64,000 nucleotides of DNA from Dromaius novaehollandiae. Its lineage: Eukaryota; Chordata; Aves; Casuariiformes; Dromaiidae. Below the pieces are notes generated by a model, which made no database searches, was not told the DNA's origin, and saw nothing but the letters and a program-made list of their open reading frames with translations. Shown here piece by piece: positions 56,701 through 64,000 of the stretch; the stretch's first letter is position 1; each line of letters opens with the position of its first letter. The position numbers were made by a program, and so were the translations under genes. The DNA is taken from contig NC_088113.1 of the NCBI RefSeq assembly GCF_036370855.1, positions 14,838,501-14,902,500 on the forward strand, in the 5' to 3' direction.

Positions 56701-59700
56701 GATTTAGAGCTAGAATTGTAGCTGCCATTCCCACTGGGCATGCAATTTGTGTTGAAACTCAAAGAACCTTTTTTATGGTATGGATAGCTGTTCTAAATCT
56801 GGAGTGGGAAGTTGACTTAATTTACAGAAGTGCCAAGATTAGTGTGCCACGTTCTTCAGAAAATAGCCCACTTGTAGGGATTTTCAAGCATCTCAGTAGC
56901 AGCTTTTGTGGATATTACTTTATGGAAAATTGTTGGCTTAAACCTAAGCTGCTCCACCTCAGTTAAAAAGGTGAACTCAAAAGAAAAGTGGAATTATGTT
57001 TGTGCCTGAAAATATGCCTGTGAAATACTGTAGTTCATCAAGACCCCATTAGCTTGCAGTGCATTTCGTAATTTGCAATTCACTGTTTGTTCCTACCATA
57101 GAGTTTTGTACTGCATCATTGCATCTCTGAATCTTGTTTTGTCTATACTCTTTGTATTTGCTTAATATTAATGTTTAGATAAACCTCAGTTCAAATGACT
57201 TCATAATTCAGTGAAACAAATGGCTTAAGGATACTTCATCTTCTAATAATTAAAGGGCTAAAAGGTATTAGCTCCTGTATTTCCAGATCTTTTTACAAGT
57301 CCATTTTTTATCTGAAGGATGAAAAAGTATTCATGCAGGTCTTAGTGTAGACATTTTATAAGTAAGTGAACGCTAATTCAGTCCCCTAAAAACTGAAGCG
57401 TTAAAACCAGGGCTTTTTGCTGCTTTTTATTTTGATATGCTTTTTCCTTTTGCCTGGGTAAGTCTGCTGAGTTGCCTTCTGTGTTATGACAACCATCAAG
57501 TAAAAGAAAAAAATTTCTTCATCAAACCCAATTAATACTGCCTTAGAAATTTGAAATCATTCTTGCTTTAAAATACTGGATCAGCATTGACTCATAAATG
57601 TGAAACAGATTTATGAAGGTATGCCTTTTCCTGTGCTTTCTCCTTTTTTTTTTTGTTTCTGTTTGCGTTTTTTTCTTTGCTGTATAGTATATTGACCTCA
57701 TAACAATTTAAAACAAATAAACTGTGATAGCTATTTAAACAGTTAAGTTGTATAAGTTATATTAAGTTATAGCTTTGTAAAAAATTAAGTTCTTTGCAAA
57801 AGAGCGTAACGGGTATTTGTAAGTACTATGATTTTTCTAATACTAATAACACTTGTAGTAATGACTACTGTAGATCTGCAAAATAAAAAAAAAAATATTA
57901 GCCTTATTACAGATTCACATATTTTCAAAATGGAAAAGTGAAAATATTTGAAATGAAAATATTTGTTCCTCTACAAAAGTAAAAAACATACTGGGCTTTA
58001 ATAAAGAAAAAGCAAACCCCTTAAATTTGAAGTCGTAAAATCAAATTTATTCAATCTTACCTTGCACAAAATTAGCCAGGAGAAGGCAGCATAATTTAAT
58101 AAATAAAAAGCCCCATTGTCCTTCAGCAAAATTCAGATGGCATTCTTCATTCTGTTGCTTGTGTAGAGATCTCGCATAAGTGAAAGGGGTTAAATATTAA
58201 CATGAATGTTTTCATTTAAGGCTTCATCTGGCTTCCCGCAATGCTTAGCATATTTATTCTGCAGTAATGATGTTTTGCCTCAGAAGAAATGTCCTCTGCT
58301 TCACAATAATGAGAGAAAACTTGATCTCCAAATTTTTGTTGCCACTGTTCTGAGACAGCCTTTAAAGGACAGAAATCAGTCTTTCAAATATGTAGAGAGT
58401 ACATTGCTGATGATTATAAATAGTATTGCTCTACCTCAGAGGCTTTAACCTCTGCGCTGGTAACGGAGCATGCTAGATGATGGGAACTGGAAAGGAAACC
58501 AGCCCTCTCTCCTCCTCCTTCCCCCCCCCCCCCCCCCAATTTTCTTAACTCCTTACATGCCAAAATTTTCCAACTTGCAGCAAATGAGTTTAGCAAGGAA
58601 TTGCCTCAGGTCCTTTCTAGTATCTGGAAGCTAAAAAGACAATAGATGAGCTGCCTTCTTAGACCAACCATTTACTGCGTTACTACTTTTATAAAAGTGG
58701 GGGGGGGTTAGTAAGTGAAAAGTTAACAGTTTAAATGTATGGGACTTATGAACCTCTGGCGTGCTAGAAATGAGTAAGAAAGTTGGTATGTTTTATACTT
58801 ATATAGGAAGTTAGTCAGAAATAAATACAGAGAAAACCTGGAAGTGAATTAAGGAACAACTGCAGGTATTGCAGATGCAAAATTGTCATTGACTTTAGAG
58901 GGAGTTCTGTAAATCATTCTTCATCTTTAACAGTGTTTTTCTATAGATGCTATAGCTTTTGCTTGAAAGTTTAACGTTCTGTGAGCTAATATGTAGAAGG
59001 CTTTTTCTGCTCTTTTCAAGTTATCATTTCCCCTTTGCCCCACTGCCACACTTCTCAGACACAGTAAATGGTGCCCATCAAAGCTTGCACTACTGAACCT
59101 CTAATGAACAAACTTCTGGAAAAGCATCTCTCCCAGAACATGTTTTTAGTTAAAGATTATTGTGTTTTGTAACTCCCTGTTAATATATTGGCTTGTGGTG
59201 GTTGGGCTGCCAAGCAAACGGCGATTTGGTCCGATTGAATAGGGCATCTGTTTGGTCCGCCTTTCTAAATACTGCCCTGTCTATAGAGGGACAGTCAGTT
59301 TGTTGTGATATATGTTCTGTAATCTGGTGGGAATTGTTTTGGAGAAGTGTTCATGTTTTTATGCATTTCCTCCTAGTGCTCATATTTAGGAGGACTGGAG
59401 GAATTAGCTTACTATTTATGATTTGGAAATAGGATTTCAGGTTTCTCGCAGGACGTTAAACAGTAAGGGATGTAAAAATTTAGATATGAAAGCATAATTT
59501 ACCTGCTATTTATTTGTGTTAGAAGTGGAGAAGTCATGGATGGGACTACATCATCTTAGACACTGTACAAACATTTGTCTGTCAAAAGCAATTTGCAGTA
59601 AGAAATAAGGTACAAACTTTTTCTTATGTTGCAGAAATTTAGAGTAGAAGAAAGTTTTAGAATCAGGAGAAATCTTTATAAAGCAAAATTTCATTATTAC

Positions 59701-62700
59701 TAAAAAGCCCTTGTATTTTATCCTCTAAGAAAGACAAAAACCCTTCCCCACATTAAAATGACATGAAATTTAAAAATTTTAATTATTCTAGAAAGTAGTT
59801 CCTCTATTACTTTTACTAGTTTAAGTGCAAAAGATGTCATTTGTGCCTAAGCTAATATGCCTTTTACAGCTCTTAAAATAATTAGAACAGTAAAGATAGT
59901 AAGTTTTCAAGGTACTTTGTTTGTAAAGTAGATATGTGTATGTAGGATACATAAACATATGATTATTAGATTTTGAAGACTTTGATTAATCCTCCTGTAC
60001 CTGCACATCCTTTAATTCCTTGATGCAAGTCTGTTAAGCCATTTCAAATATGCTTTTATAATTGGATCCTGAAAAGGCATTTGCACAAAAATTATGCAGC
60101 TTATCTGTTGCCTGCTTCAGTCAGCATCCTCTCTTCCACAATTACAGCTTGAATCTTGCATAAAGATTTGCCAGCTGCTGTTCTAGTGCTTTTATCTGTT
60201 GCAAATAGTGTTCAAATTTAATCTGATATAAGGATGTCTTCTGGTCAGGATGCTGTGAAGACCAGAACTATGGCACAATATAAACAAGGTGCAGAAAAGG
60301 AGACCTTGTGATATCTTAAGACAAACATCTGCCCTAGAAAAACTTAATCTGAAAAAGCAATCTTTCTGAGTTTTCAAAACTTAAATTACTTTTTGCTTTT
60401 TATCTCAGCATTCCAAAACATTGAGATAAAATCCCTTTTTTGTATAAACGGAAAGTTGATTTTTTTTTTAAATCAGAATTAAAACTTTGCATTCAACAGT
60501 ACTGACAATTAAAAAATGTTTGATGTTCATCCAAATAATAAATAGTACCTACTGCAGTAGTGAAATATGGGAAACTGGAGTGAGTTCTGTGTGTATAACT
60601 TCCTGTAATTAAAATATGTTTGGAAGGGTTTGGTCACTCACTGTAACATAATTTGGCTGTTGTCATGGCAAGAAATTGTCTGTTCCAGTGAATGAAAACA
60701 GGACACTGTCTTCATTTCCCCCTTTCTTGTAAATACTTTTAATTTCAGAACTGTTCCACCTGTGTTTTCCAGATGGCAACCCTGGGTTGTTTTGATCTAA
60801 AAGCGTAAATTAAGACAGGTTGTTTGTTTGTTTGTTTTATATGTAATATTTGTTCAAGTCATTTTACATAAACCTTTAACTGCAGAAAAGGTCCACTTAT
60901 TTTTGTGTGCCTAACAGCATATGTTTTAAAAAATTATTGCAAATATTAACTTTAAATCAGTAGCCCCTACGAGGATGCCTGTGTTTGAATGTGTATTCAG
61001 AAAACATCCAACTAGAAATGAAAGCTTAGGGCTTCTTTAGCATCAAGATGACTGCCACTTAGTCCTGCCTCTGCACGAAGACTAATTGTCTAGATTTTCT
61101 AGACTTCTTGCTCACAAGTGTCTGAGATCCTACCAAGCTGATATTTCTAACAGTAGCCTATTGAGTAGTAATGGAATAAATTTGGTCTCCTCACCTGTTT
61201 TGTGTGTGTGAGACTTATTATTCTGCCTGATTTATTTAGTATTAATGTCTATAACCATTGCTTTTCCTTCACAGCATCTCTGACCACTTGTATTCAGATT
61301 CATTCTGTAACTGGGTTTGTTACTTGAGCAGACTGTAATCAAAGTACTATACGCGTGTTCTTTTATTTGTTTAATTCCTACTATAAATAAATGTACAAAA
61401 AAACTACAACCTTTCTAAACCGTTGTTTAGAAAATGGAAGAGTAGCAACATAGGCGCGATAATCTCATTCTGCAGATTGACTGAAAGCTTTGGGATTTAC
61501 TAAAAGGACTAGAAAAAAGGAAGTTGAGATCTTAGACAAGAAAACATCACACTCAGTTTGCTGGATTCACTAGATGACTGAAAATGTAGGTAGTGAAGCC
61601 TCAGTCTATTCAACCAAACAACAAATATGAAATTACATGAAGAGAGTACATATATAATTCAGATTCATTAATGAATATACTTTGACATTGTAAAATTTTG
61701 TATAGGGTTTAATAAATCAGATGAAGGAGAGTGAGATGGTGAGGCTACATTTAGGCTCTCTGAATACTACTTTTATGACCTGTTTTTATTCCCATAGTAA
61801 TATTCTAAAAAAATTATGTGTGGCTGTTTAACTGTTGAGGGTAAAAAAATTCCCTAGTGCTGTCTGTTTTACACTTAGAAGAATGCCACCTTTAGTCTTG
61901 TTCCTAGTCAATGTAAAGGAGTTGCTGCTCCCGGGTGTTGCTTCTTGTATGACTGTTACCAAGCTGAAAGACAAATTCTAGAGCAGAGTGGCGTAATGTT
62001 TGCATTTTATTCAAGTGCATTCATGAATTAAAAAAAAAGAAAAAGAAAAAAAGAAAGAAGATACTTTGTTTAGTTTTCTAGTTTCAGTTTTCAGCCTATG
62101 GAGTTCAGAAACTTGAGTAGTTCCTGGTTAGGACTACTTCGTTTGATCTAGCCACTGTGCTTCTTATGCTAGAAGTATGAAGAACCCCTGAGCAGAAAAT
62201 ATACTATGGAACCTGAAGAACCTAAAGAAAAAAAGTGTCAGTTAAGGATATTGTTCACAAAAGTGTGTGTGAAATAAATATGCAATTTCTATAGCCCTTT
62301 TGCATGGAATACTTCTGAACTTCTTTTAGAATTTGCTATGCAGATTGATACATGAGCTGCTTGTAAATGTGATTACCAAAAGTTCGCAATTCACTGCTAA
62401 GATAACTGTTTATCCTCTCCAGGAAGAAGAATGCTATCGTTTGGTATTATTGTGCTCAATGATAAAAACTACTGAGATTTTCCCTCTGATGTTTTAAGTG
62501 AGCAGTGGTATTAGACTGTATTAAAAGAGAAGAATACTGGAAAAGACAAACAAAAGGGCAAAGTGAAGGGATGGAGAGTTCCTTGCAGACTTTAAACATA
62601 GGATTACTTTTAACAAAGATTCACCAATATAAAGATCTTGAAAAATTACTGGTTTTGTCCTTTTTTTCCTTGAAGTGTGGTGTTCCCTTTCAAGAGGAAG

Positions 62701-62789
62701 ATGTGATTATCCTTAATGGTAATAAAGAAGATGTGGAAATATTGAAGAAAAGGATGGAGGATAGAAGACTTAAAAGTAAACTAGAAAAG
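38632..62789 (+). CDS. RTF2: RTF2 (RTFDC1): replication termination factor 2, exons 1-6, 3' end outside the window
   Basis: RTF2 is a nuclear RING-like protein of the replisome. In mammals it is removed from stalled forks by the DDI1/2-proteasome route and affects RNase H2 at forks; the family is named after fission yeast Rtf2, which acts at the RTS1 barrier. Joining 38632-38700, 39496-39590, 39694-39787, 40494-40633, 42686-42764 and 62676-62789 gives 197 codons of ~306 in human. It starts [16 protein letters not shown]. The split C2HC2-type RING has Cys in [36 protein letters not shown] and [14 protein letters not shown]. The piece ends KSKLEK; the lysine-rich C-terminal tail lies past base 64000. 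Intron 5 is 19.9 kb and contains GCNT7 on the other strand. All junctions are GT-AG with frame kept. The exon 1 donor (GTCGGA) is weak. Confidence 0.95.
38701..39495 (+). other. RTF2: RTF2 intron 1
   Basis: Holds a 24-bp tandem duplication at 38741-38788 in the CpG island and a purine-rich block at about 39125-39260. No gene. Confidence 0.8.
38741..38788 (+). repeat. 24-bp perfect tandem duplication in the CpG island
   Basis: Two identical copies of a GC-rich 24-mer beginning GCTGGGAGGCCGGG, at 38741-38764 and 38765-38788. Confidence 0.9.
39496..39590 (+). CDS. RTF2: RTF2 exon 2, residues 24-55
   Basis: Acceptor [29 protein letters not shown], then [11 protein letters not shown]. Ends two bases into an Arg codon; donor GTATGA. 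Confidence 0.95.
39694..39787 (+). CDS. RTF2: RTF2 exon 3, residues 55-86
   Basis: Acceptor GTTGTTGTAG; the first base completes Arg, then [19 protein letters not shown] to RSIK. Donor GTAAAA at 39788. The preceding intron (39591-39693) is only 103 bases. Confidence 0.95.
39788..40493 (+). other. RTF2: RTF2 intron 3 with A20 tract
   Basis: AT-rich intron with a run of 20 A at 40085-40104. No retrocopy body is recognisable upstream of the run. Confidence 0.8.
40494..40633 (+). CDS. RTF2: RTF2 exon 4, residues 87-133
   Basis: Acceptor [23 protein letters not shown] through [14 protein letters not shown]. Ends two bases into an Arg codon; donor GTCAGT. Confidence 0.95.
40634..42685 (+). other. 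RTF2: RTF2 intron 4
   Basis: 2.05-kb AT-rich intron with a perfect hairpin at 42093-42117 and a short direct repeat ACGCCACCAC near 41994-42015. No gene. Confidence 0.8.
42093..42117. repeat. Perfect hairpin, 11-bp stem with GGG loop
   Basis: ATTTAAATGGT (42093-42103), GGG, then ACCATTTAAAT (42107-42117), an exact inverted repeat. Confidence 0.85.
42686..42764 (+). CDS. RTF2: RTF2 exon 5, residues 133-159
   Basis: Acceptor [31 protein letters not shown] through VCHR, with the Cys-x-Cys and Cys-His zinc ligands. Phase 0 end; donor GTGAGT at 42765. Confidence 0.95.
42765..51073 (+). other. RTF2: RTF2 intron 5, part upstream of GCNT7
   Basis: 8.3 kb of AT-rich intron. No exon of RTF2, antisense exon or RNA gene recognised. 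Small low-complexity tracts only (e.g. the T-run near 48461-48475). Confidence 0.65.
51116..51121 (-). terminator. GCNT7: Probable GCNT7 poly(A) signal
   Basis: TTTATT on the plus strand is AATAAA on the minus strand, about 155 bases after the GCNT7 stop. A second copy at 51074-51079 lies about 195 bases after the stop. Confidence 0.5.
51274..51500 (-). CDS. GCNT7: GCNT7 coding exon 3 (last), residues 358-432
   Basis: Minus-strand acceptor TCTCTGCAG; two bases complete a Gly codon, then [16 protein letters not shown] and [19 protein letters not shown] stop at 51276-51274. Confidence 0.94.
51274..53534 (-). CDS. GCNT7: GCNT7: core-2/I-branching beta-1,6-N-acetylglucosaminyltransferase family member 7, complete, 3 coding exons
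   Basis: Member of glycosyltransferase family 14, predicted type II Golgi membrane enzymes that add beta-1,6-GlcNAc branches to O-glycans or poly-LacNAc; the acceptor of GCNT7 itself is not established to my knowledge. Joining 53534-52559, 52085-51990 and 51500-51274 on the minus strand gives 432 aa (human ~430). Residues ~10-27 are a hydrophobic signal anchor ([19 protein letters not shown]). The GT14 domain runs ~105-415: [66 protein letters not shown], and [13 protein letters not shown], where Glu315 aligns with the catalytic Glu of GCNT1. The C-terminal part has [25 protein letters not shown] and FANKF. Potential N-glycosylation sites include NLT. It lies wholly inside RTF2 intron 5, antisense, as in human where the two genes overlap. 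The frame is intact. Confidence 0.95.
51501..51989 (-). other. GCNT7: GCNT7 intron between coding exons 2 and 3
   Basis: 0.49 kb, GTAAGA...GCAG on the minus strand. Nothing else recognised. Confidence 0.85.
51990..52085 (-). CDS. GCNT7: GCNT7 coding exon 2, residues 326-357
   Basis: Minus-strand acceptor TTTTTAAAG; completes an Asp codon, then [20 protein letters not shown] through GCK, matching the GT14 'NASWTGNLRAIKW' signature. Donor GTAAGA. Confidence 0.93.
52086..52558 (-). other. GCNT7: GCNT7 intron between coding exons 1 and 2
   Basis: 0.47 kb, GTAAGA...AAAG on the minus strand. Nothing else recognised. Confidence 0.85.
52559..53534 (-). CDS. GCNT7: GCNT7 coding exon 1, residues 1-325
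   Basis: Starts at the ATG giving [11 protein letters not shown] and the membrane anchor. Encodes stem and most of the catalytic domain to LNRLN. Donor GTAAGA at 52558 (minus). Upstream, a TTTTCCTTTCAG acceptor (53591) suggests the exon begins at 53590 with a 56-base 5' UTR, so the promoter lies in an earlier noncoding exon not identified here. Confidence 0.95.
58521..58537. repeat. C17 homopolymer after a CTC-rich tract
   Basis: CTCTCTCCTCCTCCTT followed by 17 C; a long pyrimidine tract on this strand. Confidence 0.85.
60821..60838. repeat. (TTTG)n microsatellite
   Basis: Four TGTT/TTTG units. Confidence 0.75.
62029..62060. repeat. A-rich/GAAA low-complexity tract
   Basis: Alternating A-runs and single G, purine-only for 32 bases. 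Confidence 0.75.
62676..62789 (+). CDS. RTF2: RTF2 exon 6, residues 160-197
   Basis: Acceptor TTTTTTTCCTTGAAG; reads [20 protein letters not shown] and ends KSKLEK, matching the human segment CGAAFQEDDVIMLNG. Completes the VCHRCG zinc-ligand pair with exon 5. Phase 0; donor GTAATC at 62790. Confidence 0.95.
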
Positions 62790-64000
62790 GTAATCTTTTT
62801 ATATTGTTTAAAAAAAATTGAGGTAGTTCTTGTCTGTAATGAGATCTTCTATTAGATCGCATAGCTTTTTTCTGCTAACTTTATATGGACTGCAGGATTT
62901 ACTCAGTAACCTGCACTATATTTTGGTGCTAGTTTTAAAAGTAAAACTCACTCTCATAAAATTGTCTGTATATGTGTTCCACTGATAGCATGTTTAAGCT
63001 CAGTGCACCAAAACTTTTCACTAGCAGGCAGTGCACAGTGCTCTGAAGATCAGAATTCAATGCTGAGGGTATAAAGGACAGTGTGCCAGTTATTCTTTAG
63101 GTTTTTCTTGAAACAAATAGCTTGTATTAGCCAACTCCAATAATGAGTAAAATTTTTTTCTTTATTTCATTTCTCTATTTCTGTTTTATTGTGATAGCAG
63201 ATTACTAGTTTTTGATCTCCAAGTATCCTCTGCTGGCCGCTGGCAGAAATAGGATGTTGGGGTATGTGAGTTCCTGGTCAGATTCTCGAAGAGCACTGTT
63301 GGGAAATTTTTTCATGTTTTGCGCTTTTTATAGTTCTGCGTGATTACTGATAATGCTAATTTCCAGCACGCTGTTGCAGTCTTTGTTTTTTTTCCCAATC
63401 TAACCAGGCAAAATGCCACTGAAAATTAGTTTTTGATAAAGCAGTAGTACCTCAGCTCTGTGGTACTGTACTGTCAATTGACTGTTTGGCACATGGGGCC
63501 TTTTTCAGCATTGCTGTTTTTTCTAAACTAGCACTGCTATTCTGGAAGATGACAAAGCAAGCAAAAACTGTAGCGTTGACTCAGTTCAGAGTGCAGACAG
63601 ATTAGTTGGGTCTCAAGAGCATGAATCATCATTGTCTGAGACTTTCAGCAGCTGAGACTGTAGATGGAGGTTGATCATCTCACCCCTGTTTCTGTAGCCA
63701 ATTTTGTCTGCCTCTAGGATTAGATATACAACATTTTCCTAGATTCTTTAGAAACAAATACTTGCTAATTTCCCAGCAAGTATGTCGTTCCTTTTTGTCA
63801 CAGGGTCCTTTTTCATCTGCACCAATACAGCTTCAGTGGGCCTTGGCAGTATGACCAAAGGATGGTTACCCAGAGAAATCCTAGTGTTCCCATTCCTCTC
63901 TGTTAATAGCCTCTGCACTTAGTGCCCTGTAACTTCTGGCCTAAGAATGGGAGGACAGTACTGTAAGTCTTAGGCTGTCTTTTCAGATCATTTTCTCATT
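62790..64000 (+). other. RTF2: Start of RTF2 intron 6
   Basis: AT-rich intron continuing past the window edge. The next expected exon, encoding the lysine-rich tail (KTKKPKA in human), is not seen here. Confidence 0.7.

Larger units (their letters stand above)
53591..62675 (+). other. RTF2: RTF2 intron 5, part downstream of GCNT7
   Basis: 9 kb of AT-rich sequence. It probably contains the noncoding first exon and promoter of GCNT7 on the minus strand, which I could not place. Simple repeats: A15 at 54217-54231 next to a TA-rich stretch, TA run near 56249-56263, C17 at 58521-58537, TTTG units at 60821-60838 and an A/G tract at 62029-62060. No other gene seen. Confidence 0.6.

Overview
This window is nuclear DNA from a vertebrate. 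It has multi-exon genes with GT-AG introns, CpG-island promoters, AATAAA polyadenylation signals, an AT-rich background and few interspersed repeats. Short introns, low repeat density and one degraded repeat of a kind I associate with avian genomes make a bird most likely. A crocodilian or turtle cannot be excluded. Gene content and order (CSTF1 - CASS4 - RTF2, with GCNT7 antisense inside RTF2) match human chromosome 20q13. No bacterial, phage or CRISPR-like system is present.

Layout. 1-510: CpG-island promoter and noncoding first exon of CSTF1; by synteny it probably also serves AURKA, leaving to the left on the minus strand. 1,262-6,894: CSTF1 coding exons, complete at 431 aa. About 7.2-14.6 kb: intergenic DNA with nothing I can support as a gene. 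14.8-15.4 kb: a degraded retroelement-like repeat containing a 40-bp minisatellite, followed by an orphan GC-rich island at 15.8-16.1 kb. 17,340-36,777: CASS4, reconstructed here as seven coding exons, 834 aa, including a four-codon first exon. 38.1-38.8 kb: CpG-island promoter of RTF2. 38,632-62,789: RTF2 exons 1-6 (197 codons); the 3' part lies beyond the window. 51,274-53,534 (minus): GCNT7, complete at 432 aa, nested antisense in the 19.9-kb fifth intron of RTF2.

The genes do not form one pathway. CSTF1 acts in mRNA 3'-end cleavage, CASS4 is a focal-adhesion docking protein of the p130Cas/NEDD9 family, RTF2 is a replisome-associated RING-like protein, and GCNT7 is a Golgi glycosyltransferase of the core-2/I-branching family. 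They are linked by conserved synteny, not function.

Exon borders were set by eye from splice dinucleotides, reading-frame continuity across junctions and remembered family sequences. All four reconstructed reading frames are intact. The more unusual observations are the all-phase-0 exon structure and micro-exon of CASS4, a retained Src-SH2-type tyrosine motif in CASS4, cell-cycle-type promoter elements at the CSTF1/AURKA boundary, ancient SINE-like remnants in CASS4 intron 1, an unexplained minus-strand open frame at 32.2-32.6 kb, and several perfect palindromes.
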